Source: CBDHDJ01 sp965261645 (lineage in GTDB: Bacteria > Pseudomonadota > Alphaproteobacteria > SHVV01). Taken from it: a stretch of DNA of 64,000 nucleotides. A program made the position numbers and the translations under genes. This document shows, in pieces, positions 45,567-53,585 of this stretch. Numbering within the stretch: position 1 is the first letter of the stretch; each line of letters opens with the position of its first letter. Under the pieces are notes generated by a model that saw nothing but the letters and a program-made list of their open reading frames with translations, had not been told where the DNA came from and ran no database searches. The stretch lies in the NCBI GenBank assembly GCA_965261645.1, contig CBDHDJ010000003.1:62001-126000 (forward strand), in the 5' to 3' direction.

Positions 45567-46514
45567 TCAGTCGTAAGCGATGCGCGTGCCGAGCCAGCCC
45601 GCCTCTTTCTTGGACCAATAGAGGTCGGTGATCTGGCGGGTCAGGGGCCCGGCGGCGCCGTTGCCGAGAATCCGTTCATCGACGCGGGTCACCGGCATGA
45701 TGCCGCCGGCGCTGGAGGTCAGGAATACTTCATCCGCATCGCGCAGCTCTTGGGCGCTGATGACGCCCTGCTCGTTCGGTATCCCCAGCTCGTCGCAGAG
45801 CTCGAGCGCCGTGCGCCGCGTGATCCCTTCCAGCACGCCTCTCGCCGGCGTCACCACCTTGCCGTCGATGGCAGCCATCACGTTGAAGCCCGATCCCTCG
45901 GTGATATTGCCATCGCGATCCACCAGAACCGCCACCGCGCCGTCACCGCCCACATGATGGGCCTCGAACATGGCCTTGATGAGATCGAGCCGGTTGAAGT
46001 TCTTGGCCGTCGGGTCGATCGATTCCGGCGGGATGCGTTGAACCCGGCTGATCACCACGTGCGCGCCCTGCTCGATCTTGTCGGGCTGGACGATCCACAA
46101 GAACGGAAAGACATAGGCGAAGAAGTTGTTGACGCAATGGCGCGGATGAAGCGGCGCGCCGGCCGGCGATAGGCCGCGCGTGCAGACCATCTCGACGAAG
46201 GCATCTTCCAGCCCGCTCCGGCGCACGCACTCGATCAGGATCTCCCTGATCTCCGCGATCTCGTAAGGAAGCGTCATCTCGAATTTGGCGACCGATTGGG
46301 CTAAGCGCTCGAGATGGTCATCGACGCGGAACAGCCAGCCCTTCCAGACATGGGCCACGTCGAACACGGCATCGCCGCGCGCGAAGCCCCAGTCGAAGAC
46401 CGAAATCTTCGCCTCAGCCGCTGGAATATACTGGCCATCCATGAAGGCAACGCCTTCGATGGTCGCGGGCTCGATCGCCCGCTCGCTCGCTGGATTCACT
46501 TGGCTTGCATTCAT
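45567..46514 (-). CDS. Class IV aminotransferase (branched-chain or D-amino acid type)
   Basis: The protein has 315 residues. An unusual N-terminal extension of about 23 residues precedes FMDGQYIPAAEAKISVFDWGF. The PLP-lysine region is DPTAKNFNRLDLIKAM, and ITEGSGFNVMAAIDGKVV forms the phosphate-binding half. It resembles branched-chain aminotransferases more than the dat gene at 9.6 kb. It may transaminate an amino acid made or used by the neighbouring decarboxylase. It lies upstream of two Rieske genes on the same strand in genome order but is read after them. Confidence 0.83.
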   Translation of the reverse strand: MNASQVNPASERAIEPATIEGVAFMDGQYIPAAEAKISVFDWGFARGDAVFDVAHVWKGWLFRVDDHLERLAQSVAKFEMTLPYEIAEIREILIECVRRSGLEDAFVEMVCTRGLSPAGAPLHPRHCVNNFFAYVFPFLWIVQPDKIEQGAHVVISRVQRIPPESIDPTAKNFNRLDLIKAMFEAHHVGGDGAVAVLVDRDGNITEGSGFNVMAAIDGKVVTPARGVLEGITRRTALELCDELGIPNEQGVISAQELRDADEVFLTSSAGGIMPVTRVDERILGNGAAGPLTRQITDLYWSKKEAGWLGTRIAYD

Positions 46515-46539
46515 AACATTGCTCCTTGCCTTGGCCTGT

Positions 46540-47799
46540 TCACTCGGCCGCGGCGCGTGGCGCGTATCCCATGAACGCGCAGTAGTTCTTCCAAAAGCCG
46601 CGGATCGGCACTTCGGAGACCTGATGGTTCTGATCCTCGATCGGGCCGGTCCCGCCCATGGCGATGATCGAGTGGTACTCGCCCTGGCGGCGGATCGCCC
46701 GTTGGATGAGCACGCCCGATTCGCCGTCCTCGAGCGAGATGAGACCCGCCGGGCCCACCATATTGGCCTGCTGGAAGCGCATCTTGCGCAACTCGGGCGT
46801 GTCGTCGGCGTAGCCGAAATAGGTCCAGTAGAGTTCGAACTCGGCCGGGTTCTTGGGGCGGATCTGGCGCGTCGCCAGGGTGTTGGAGAGCTGCTGAAAG
46901 AATATGCTCGGAAACACGCTCATCATGTTGAGGATGCGCCCATCGTTCATTTCGTCGCGCCAGTCGACGATGCTGGGGTCATTCAACGTCAATGTTTCAT
47001 CCAACAGGGTCGTTTCGTCGTAACCGGCACGAACGGTCTCCTCATCGTCGCTGTCATAGATGACGTAGGACGCATCATGACGTTTGTGCTCGTCCATTTC
47101 CATGACACCGGCCTGTGTCACCCGGTGGATGCCGAACGTGGCGGGAATCTGGTGCAAGAGCCCGCCATGGTAACCGTCGTTCAGGTTCTCCCAGTAGACC
47201 TTCCAGTTGGCCGGCATGCGCTGGCGCATGTAGCCCAGAATCTCGACCGGTTTGCGGAACAAATAGTCGAGGAAGGTGAGCATGCGGGGGCCGAGGTAGT
47301 CCTCCAAGGGTTCGACGTCGGGGTGGCTAGCGCCGAAGATCACGCCGCGGTAAGTGGCGATCTTGTAGGTCTGGAGGCCGTGGTCTTTTTTGTTGAAGCT
47401 CGCCGGCATGCCGCCCTGGCCTTGCGAGCCCTTCTGGAACGGCACCCCGATCAGGTTGCCTTCGAGATCGTAGCACCAGTGGTGATAGACGCAGGTGTGG
47501 GACGTGCGGTTGCCGCGGGGCTCACGCACCACCATGGTGCCGCGGTGGGCGCAACGGTTGACCCAGGCGCGGATCGAGCCGTCCTCGGCCCGGTTCACCA
47601 CCACCGGCGTATCACCGACATAGGTGACGAGGAAATCGCCGGGGTTGGGAACTTCCGCCCCGAGCGCGATGTAGTTCCACACCGGACCCTTCCAAATCCG
47701 CTCCTGCTCCGCCTCGAAGATGTCCTGGTCGGTGAACACCCGATAGGGCACCCGGCTGAAATCCTCAGCCGGCCACGTCAGGTCCGTCTCCACGCTCAT
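46540..47799 (-). CDS. Rieske non-haem iron oxygenase, alpha subunit (second)
   Basis: The protein has 419 residues from the ATG at 47799 (MSVETDLTWPAEDFSRVPYRVF). The Rieske cluster motif is CAHRGTM with CVYHHW, and the iron site is in ENLNDGYHGGLLHQ. The alpha-subunit C-terminal domain is complete. A long open frame continues upstream past this start into the neighbouring gene and was not used. It is a near relative of the gene directly upstream, with a 4-bp gap between them, so both are translated from one transcript. Confidence 0.88.
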   Translation of the reverse strand: MSVETDLTWPAEDFSRVPYRVFTDQDIFEAEQERIWKGPVWNYIALGAEVPNPGDFLVTYVGDTPVVVNRAEDGSIRAWVNRCAHRGTMVVREPRGNRTSHTCVYHHWCYDLEGNLIGVPFQKGSQGQGGMPASFNKKDHGLQTYKIATYRGVIFGASHPDVEPLEDYLGPRMLTFLDYLFRKPVEILGYMRQRMPANWKVYWENLNDGYHGGLLHQIPATFGIHRVTQAGVMEMDEHKRHDASYVIYDSDDEETVRAGYDETTLLDETLTLNDPSIVDWRDEMNDGRILNMMSVFPSIFFQQLSNTLATRQIRPKNPAEFELYWTYFGYADDTPELRKMRFQQANMVGPAGLISLEDGESGVLIQRAIRRQGEYHSIIAMGGTGPIEDQNHQVSEVPIRGFWKNYCAFMGYAPRAAAE

Positions 47800-47803
47800 C
47801 GTC

Positions 47804-49114
47804 TTACCTCTTTTTTCTGCCGTTCGAGCGGCCATTGCCCGACCGCGCCCGTGGTTGACCCCAGGTGGACGGATCGAGCGGCGCTCCGCCTTCGGGCTGG
47901 AAGCCCATGAGATAAGCATAGTAACGCCAGAATCCACGCACGCCGACCTCGGATAGCACATGATCGACGCTGCCGATCTCGGCTTTGCCGCCATAGCCGA
48001 GATTGGAATACTCCTTGCCCTGGCCCTGCGCCGCGCGTTGGATCAGGTCGACCGATTCGCTGTCTTCGAGGGCGACATAACCGCCTGGGCCGAGCCACGC
48101 GACCTGGCGTTGGCGCAGCGCGCGGCGCTCCTCATCGTCGTCCGCGTAGCCGACAACCGTGGACAGAAGCTCGAACTCGTTGGGCCCCTTGAGGCGGACC
48201 TGCTCGGTCATGAGGAAGTTCGACACCGTGGCGAACATCACGTTGGGAAAGATGCTCATGGTATCGGTCGAAATGTTGTCGTCCCACTCATCGACCCATT
48301 GAATGAACGCGTCATCCTTGAGTTTGAGCTGGCTCGAGAAATATTCCTCTTCGTAGTCCTCCTCGGAAACGTACTCGATGTAGTAGTGCGAGTGCCGGCC
48401 ATAGCGGTCGAGGATGATCCCGCCCTCCGGCGAGTTGCCCCACAGGCCCATCATGACGGCTTGTTGGTGCAAGAGACCGGCGTGGATGCCGTCGTTGAGA
48501 TTTTCGAAATAGGACTTCCAGTTGCCCCCGATGCGCTGGCGCATATGGCCGATGACCTCCACCGGCCGGGAGAAAAACCGATCGAGCGGCTCAACGAGCT
48601 CGGGGCCGAGATACTCGTCCAACGGCTCGACGTCATGGTGGAACGAGCCGAAGATGGCGCCCTTGTAGGTATCGACTTTGAGGGTCCGGAGGCCGTGCTC
48701 GGACTTATCGAAGTCCAATGGCAATCCGCCCTGCTCCTCGATCCCATGCTGATAAGGCACGCCGATGAGGTTGCCCTTCAGGTCATAGCACCAGCGGTGA
48801 TAGATGCAGGTGTGGTCCTTCCGGTTGCCGCGGGGCTCGCGCACCACCAGCGTCGAGCGGTGGGCGCAGCGATTGACGAAACCGTGGATGGATCCGTCCT
48901 CCGCACGATTGATTACGACCGGCGTGATTCCGGCGTAGTTGGTGTAGAAATCGCCGGGATTGGGGATTTCCGCGATCAAGCCGAGAAACAGCCAGATCGG
49001 GCCCTGGAAGATGCGCTCCTGCTCCAGGTCGAATACGTCCTGATCGGTGAACACGGCGCGCGGAACGCGGCTGAAATCAGCCGCCGGCCACACCAAATCG
49101 GCAAAATCGCGCAT
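47804..49114 (-). CDS. Rieske non-haem iron oxygenase, alpha subunit (third)
   Basis: The protein has 436 residues. It matches the previous Rieske gene along its length: VPRAVFTDQDVFDLEQERIF, CAHRSTL with CIYHRW, and ENLNDGIHAGLLHQ for the iron site. The C-terminus is basic (SGNGRSNGRKKR). The pair may form a heteromeric (alpha-alpha') oxygenase or act as two enzymes on successive substrates. No beta subunit is nearby. It lies 114 bp after the second CoxL-like gene. Confidence 0.88.
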   Translation of the reverse strand: MRDFADLVWPAADFSRVPRAVFTDQDVFDLEQERIFQGPIWLFLGLIAEIPNPGDFYTNYAGITPVVINRAEDGSIHGFVNRCAHRSTLVVREPRGNRKDHTCIYHRWCYDLKGNLIGVPYQHGIEEQGGLPLDFDKSEHGLRTLKVDTYKGAIFGSFHHDVEPLDEYLGPELVEPLDRFFSRPVEVIGHMRQRIGGNWKSYFENLNDGIHAGLLHQQAVMMGLWGNSPEGGIILDRYGRHSHYYIEYVSEEDYEEEYFSSQLKLKDDAFIQWVDEWDDNISTDTMSIFPNVMFATVSNFLMTEQVRLKGPNEFELLSTVVGYADDDEERRALRQRQVAWLGPGGYVALEDSESVDLIQRAAQGQGKEYSNLGYGGKAEIGSVDHVLSEVGVRGFWRYYAYLMGFQPEGGAPLDPSTWGQPRARSGNGRSNGRKKR

Positions 49115-49228
49115 GGCTTGTCGTCCCTCCCGTTCTATGGGCCAGCCGGACGAGTGTCAACCGATTGTAGCAGCTTTTGGGGACGTGCGAAGCCGATCGT
49201 GACGCGCAACTGTTGCGCCACTTCTGGA

Positions 49229-51598
49229 TCAGGCGGGGCCGGCCTTCGCCGCCTGAATGGCCCGCCACACATGATCCGGTGTGTAGGGCATATCGACGTG
49301 GCGCACGCCGAGATCCCATAGCGCGTCGACGATAGCGTTGCCGATTGCTGCCGGCGGGCCGATCGCGCCGGTTTCGCTACAGCCTTTTGCGCCCAACGCA
49401 TTGAAGGGATTGAGCGTTTCCTGGAAATCGATCTCGAAGGACGGCAGATCCGGCGCCCGCGGCATGCCGTAATCCATGAATGAGCCGGTCAGGAGCTGGC
49501 CCGAGTCGGGATCGTAGACCACGTGCTCGCACATCGCCTGGCCGAAGCCCTGCGCGAGACCGCCATGGACCTGCCCCGCGACGATCAGCGGGTTGACGAT
49601 GCGGCCGCAATCATCGACCGAGTAGAGGTTGCGCAGCGTGACCTTGCCGGTCTCCTCGTCGACCAGGACCACTGCCAGGTGCATGGCCGTCGGCGTGGTC
49701 ATCGCGACGGGATCAAAGACGACCGTTTCCTCGAGGCCAAGCTCGAAGTCCTCGTCCGGGTAATCGCCGCCGAGATAGGCCGCCTCGGCGATCTTGGCAA
49801 ATGAGATCCGGCGATCCGTGCCCTTGACGGTGAACGTTGCGTTCTCGTAGGCGATGTCCTGCTCGCCGCATTCGAGCAGATGCGCCGCGAGCTTGGTCGC
49901 TTTTTCGATGATGCGCTCGCAGCCCACGGTAATCGCCATGCCACCGGTCACCAGGGAACGCGCGCCCCAGGTTCCATTGCCAATCGGGACCTTGTCGGTG
50001 TCGTTCTGAATGAGGTCGATATCCGCCATGTCGAGGCCGAGATAGTCGGCGGCGACCTGGCGAAATGTGGTGTACTGCCCCTGACCGCAGGGGAAGCACC
50101 CGGAAAAGAGCGTGACCTTGCCGTCCTGGTGGACGCGGACCTTGGCGCTCTCCGTCGTGCTTGCGAGGAAGCCTCTGCCGGCCCCCTCGCGGCTCGGGCC
50201 GACGCCCGAGGTTTCGCTGAAGCCCGCCATGCCGATGCCCATGCGTATACCGTCCGAATGAAGTATCTCGCGTTCGGCCTTCAGGTCCTCGTAATTCGCG
50301 AGCGTCATCAGCTTGTCGTGCTGACCGGGCGGATTGCCGCTGTCGTACCAGCGTCCAACGGGGTTGGTGTAGGGGTAGTCCTCTTCCTGGAGGTAATTGC
50401 GCAGCCGAATCTCCGCGGCATCGATGCCGAGCTCGCGGGCGCCATTCTCGAGCAGACGTTCGTTGACGAACGTGGCCTCCGGCCGGCCGGTGCCACGGTA
50501 GGCGTCGGCCGTCGTGCCGTTGGTGTAGACCGTGGTGACCTTCACGTGGACGGCGGGCGTCTTGTAGAGCCCGGTGATGGTCGGGGGGTAGTAAAGAGCC
50601 GATACGCCGGCCGAATAGTTGCCCTGATACGCCCCGTTGCTGGCGATCGTTTCGACCGCGAGGCCGAGAATGTGCCCCTCTTCATCGAATGCCATCCTCG
50701 CCTTGGTGACGTGGTCTCGTGCATGGCAGTCCGTCGCGAAGGCCTCCGAACGCGTCGAGACCCAGCGGACCGGCCGGCCCGTCCGCTTCGCGGCGTAAAG
50801 CACGACCGGCATCTCGGAATAGAAGAACCCCTTGGTCCCGAAGCCCCCGCCGATGTCGGCGCCGATGACCCGCATCTTGTGGTAGGGCACGTGGAGGCAG
50901 TCCTTGGCGACGGCGTTCCTGATCCAGTGCAGCAGCTGGATCGAGCCCCACAAGGTGTAGCGGTCCCCGGCGCTATCATACTGGCCGACATAGATGCGGG
51001 GCTCGATGGGGTTTCCGGTCACCCGGTTGTTGATCAGGCTGAGCTCCGTGATGTGGTGGGCGCTTTCGAACGCTTGCTCGGTCTTTGTCTTGTCGCCGTG
51101 CTCGACCTCGGTGACGACGTTGGTGCCAAACTCCTCGTGCAGGATCGGCGCGTCCGCGTCGATGGCGTGGGCCGTACCTCGGATAGCCGGTAAAGGTTCG
51201 TAATCGATATCGATGGCCTCGACGGCGTCGTTGGCCTCGGCCAACGTCTCGGCCACGACGGCGGCCACGGTATCGCCGACATGGCAGACCTTCTCATGGG
51301 CGAAGACCGGGCGCATGGCCGCGTTCATCGGCCGGCCGTCGCTGAAATGCACGTCCCACATGAGCGGGCAATCGCCGAGCCCCCCTGCGCGCCAGTCCGT
51401 TGCTGTGATGACGGCCAGCACGCCCGGCATCGCCTCGGCGCGTTCGGTCGCCAGGCGTCGGATGCGGGCATGCGCGTGAGGACTGCGCAAAAAGGCGGCA
51501 TGGGCCATGCCCGGCAGCACGATGTCACCGGCATAGCGGCCGCGGCCCACGAGGAGGCGGTGGTCTTCGTCGCGCGGCAGTGCCTGCCCGATATACAT
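49229..51598 (-). CDS. Molybdenum hydroxylase large subunit, CoxL/XdhB type (second copy)
   Basis: The protein has 789 residues and is similar end to end to the gene at 40.7 kb (MYIGQALPRDEDHRLLVG, GGGFGTKGFFYSE, AYRGTGRPEATFVNE, KGCSETGAIGPPAAIGN). As in that gene, the glutamate is preceded by Ser rather than Gly, a shared departure from the usual GxGE motif. Both copies lack partner subunits in the window. The substrate is unknown. A 28-bp hairpin lies just before its start. Confidence 0.88.
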   Translation of the reverse strand: MYIGQALPRDEDHRLLVGRGRYAGDIVLPGMAHAAFLRSPHAHARIRRLATERAEAMPGVLAVITATDWRAGGLGDCPLMWDVHFSDGRPMNAAMRPVFAHEKVCHVGDTVAAVVAETLAEANDAVEAIDIDYEPLPAIRGTAHAIDADAPILHEEFGTNVVTEVEHGDKTKTEQAFESAHHITELSLINNRVTGNPIEPRIYVGQYDSAGDRYTLWGSIQLLHWIRNAVAKDCLHVPYHKMRVIGADIGGGFGTKGFFYSEMPVVLYAAKRTGRPVRWVSTRSEAFATDCHARDHVTKARMAFDEEGHILGLAVETIASNGAYQGNYSAGVSALYYPPTITGLYKTPAVHVKVTTVYTNGTTADAYRGTGRPEATFVNERLLENGARELGIDAAEIRLRNYLQEEDYPYTNPVGRWYDSGNPPGQHDKLMTLANYEDLKAEREILHSDGIRMGIGMAGFSETSGVGPSREGAGRGFLASTTESAKVRVHQDGKVTLFSGCFPCGQGQYTTFRQVAADYLGLDMADIDLIQNDTDKVPIGNGTWGARSLVTGGMAITVGCERIIEKATKLAAHLLECGEQDIAYENATFTVKGTDRRISFAKIAEAAYLGGDYPDEDFELGLEETVVFDPVAMTTPTAMHLAVVLVDEETGKVTLRNLYSVDDCGRIVNPLIVAGQVHGGLAQGFGQAMCEHVVYDPDSGQLLTGSFMDYGMPRAPDLPSFEIDFQETLNPFNALGAKGCSETGAIGPPAAIGNAIVDALWDLGVRHVDMPYTPDHVWRAIQAAKAGPA

Positions 51599-51618
51599 GG
51601 GTTCACTCAGTCAGATTG

Positions 51619-51646
51619 CGGCATGGTGCTTTGGTGCACCATGCCG
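51619..51646 (-). promoter_or_regulatory. Perfect hairpin in the leader of the second CoxL-like gene
   Basis: Arms CGGCATGGTGC and GCACCATGCCG (11 bp each) flank a 6-nt loop, 20 bp before the CoxL-like start. It could be an operator or an mRNA structure. The rest of the 199-bp gap to the tRNA shows no other structure. Confidence 0.4.
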
Positions 51647-51797
51647 ACCCCACCAAGCATAGTATAGGTTCGCGGCACTCCGCGCCCCATCAAGTGAATG
51701 AGGCTCCTCTTTCCCTCGCATTCGGCGCCACGCCGCCGGAATGTGAAATGGTGGTTTTCGCGCGCCAAGCTGTTTGCTAAGTCTTTGAAGCAGATGC

Positions 51798-51887
51798 GGA
51801 TGGGTGGCCGAGCGGTTTAAGGCACCGGTCTTGAAAACCGGCAGGGGTTAACGCCCCTCGTGGGTTCGAATCCCACCCCATCCGCCA
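51798..51887 (+). tRNA. tRNA-Ser (anticodon UGA)
   Basis: The 7-bp acceptor stem GGATGGG/CCCATCC, a D-arm, the anticodon arm CCGGTCTTGAAAACCGG with anticodon TGA, a long variable arm AGGGGTTAACGCCCCT and the T-arm GGGTTCGAATCCC are all present. CCA is encoded. The long variable arm is the hallmark of tRNA-Ser. It is directly followed by an integrase, so the 3' end of the gene is the likely phage attachment site. Confidence 0.97.
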
Positions 51888-52028
51888 AAACCCCTTCCCT
51901 GATGTTCCCGTAAATATCTACTAACAACTTGAAAACAAGCGGTTCTATGTTACATATTGTGTTGCCTGTTCCCGCGTAATACCGTGTATTCCCGCTTAGA
52001 ATGATGGGCAAATTAATGGGCAAGGACC

Positions 52029-53213
52029 ATGACGGCACTCACGGCGGCAAAGGTGAAGGCGCTCACCAAACTAGGCATGCACCATGACGGCAGGGGCCTG
52101 TATCTAAGGGTCGCGCCAGGCGGCTCGAAAGGCTGGATGCTTCGGGCAACGATTGACGGGCGCCGTCGCGACATAGGGCTGGGCGGGTATCCGGCCGTGT
52201 CGCTCGCCAAAGCTCGCCAGTTCGCGGACGCGCACCGGCTCGCAGTTGCGGAGGGGCGCGATCCTTTGGTCGAAAAGCGCCGGGCGAAAATGCCTACCTT
52301 CGCCGAGGCCGCGGCCAAGGTGCACGAGGTCAATTTGCCCCGGTGGAAAAACGGCAAGCACACCGACCAATGGATCAACACCCTGCGAAGCCACGCCTTC
52401 CCGGCCATCGGCAAGTTGCCCCTTGACCGGATCGAGCGGCGGGACGTGCTAGCGATCCTAGGGCCGATATGGTCCGCCAAGCCTGAAACCGCCCGGCGCG
52501 TTCGTCAGCGTATCCGCAGTGTCCTGAAGTGGGGGCAGGCGCATGGCTACGTCGAGCACAACGCCGCTGGCGACGGCATCGACGGCGCGCTCCCGCCCAT
52601 GCCGCGCGTCAAGGCACATTTCCGCGCCCTGCCCTACGCCGAGATCCCGACGGCCCTGGAAACGATCGACGACTCGCCTGCGGGGCTGACCGCGAAGTTG
52701 TGCATGCGGTTCCTGATTCTGACGGCCGCGCGATCGGGTGAAGCGCGAGGCTCGCGGTGGTCCGAGGTCGACATGGAATCGGCTACATGGACGATCCCCG
52801 GCGAGCGCATGAAAGGCGGTCGCCAGCACGTCGTTCCGTTGAGTGATCCTGCCCTTGCCGCGCTGCATGAAGCGGAGCAATTGCGCGACGACTCGGGGTT
52901 GCTGTTCCCGTCCCTCCGGAAGCGGGGCTCTCCGCTCTCTGATATGTCGCTCACGAAGGTCTTGCGCGATTGCGGACTGGCAGACCGGGCGACGGTCCAC
53001 GGATTCCGGTCCGCCTTCCGGGATTGGGCCGCCGAGCGCACCAATGCCCCGCACGCCGTCATGGAGCGCGCCCTTGCCCATGCGGTCGCGGATGCTGTCG
53101 AAGCCGCATACGCCCGAAGCGACCTAATCGTGCGGCGGCGCGCGCTGATGGCGGAGTGGGGCCGCTTCGTGAGCGGGACCGCCGGCGCCGAGGTGGTGCA
53201 GCTCCGTGGATAG
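52029..53213 (+). CDS. int: Tyrosine recombinase, phage integrase family
   Basis: The protein has 394 residues. The N-terminal DUF4102-type arm-binding domain shows DGRGLYLRVAPGGSKGWMLR and IGLGGYPAVSLAKAR. The catalytic domain carries TAARSGEARG (Arg), HGFRSAFRDWAAER (His-x-x-Arg), ALAHAV and the nucleophile Tyr in AAYARSD. It is of the P4 type that integrates into tRNA genes, which fits tRNA-Ser 141 bp upstream. The frame is intact. It is the only complete gene of the left arm of the prophage. Confidence 0.93.
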   Translation: MTALTAAKVKALTKLGMHHDGRGLYLRVAPGGSKGWMLRATIDGRRRDIGLGGYPAVSLAKARQFADAHRLAVAEGRDPLVEKRRAKMPTFAEAAAKVHEVNLPRWKNGKHTDQWINTLRSHAFPAIGKLPLDRIERRDVLAILGPIWSAKPETARRVRQRIRSVLKWGQAHGYVEHNAAGDGIDGALPPMPRVKAHFRALPYAEIPTALETIDDSPAGLTAKLCMRFLILTAARSGEARGSRWSEVDMESATWTIPGERMKGGRQHVVPLSDPALAALHEAEQLRDDSGLLFPSLRKRGSPLSDMSLTKVLRDCGLADRATVHGFRSAFRDWAAERTNAPHAVMERALAHAVADAVEAAYARSDLIVRRRALMAEWGRFVSGTAGAEVVQLRG

Positions 53214-53585
53214 CACCGAATTCGACCGTCTGGTCACCTACGAGAAGAAGCGACAGAAGTCGCTCGCAGAGGTTTACGAGACGCTGGACCCGGAGCGGCA
53301 ACAACTGCCGTACCTGCGCAACCGCATCGCCGAATCGCGCACCAGTAGTGACACGTGGGACGCCCTGAACCGAATGGTCCAGCACTACCTGCGCGAGCGG
53401 CGGACCTTGCCAGAAGAGCTGGCCGATTGGGCGGTGGACGCGCTCGATGGCATGGTGACGACGCCGGCCAAGCGCCCTCGACCGCCCAAGAGCACCGAGG
53501 ATGCCGCCCGCAGGCGGGTCGAGATCTACTTGAGCGTCTACCACTTGGTGAAGCTCTACGGTCTCTACCCCACTCGCGGCCTTAA
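53206..53585 (+). pseudogene. Unidentified prophage gene, truncated by IS copy 2
   Basis: The frame starts inside the integrase stop (8-bp overlap) and runs MDSTEFDRLVTYEKKRQKSL to LYPTRGL before reaching the IS border at 53585. About 126 codons remain; the 3' end is lost. The protein is hydrophilic, basic and helical, without any motif I recognise. The overlap with int suggests co-transcription. Confidence 0.6.

Noticed and set aside
40723..51598. Carbon monoxide dehydrogenase activity for the CoxL-like proteins
   Set aside because: The AYRCSFR signature of true CO dehydrogenase is replaced by AYRGTGR, and CoxM and CoxS are absent.
52006..52030. Direct ATGGGCAA words as the phage attachment core
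   Set aside because: They are short, lie outside the tRNA, and a tRNA 3' end is the usual core for this integrase type.
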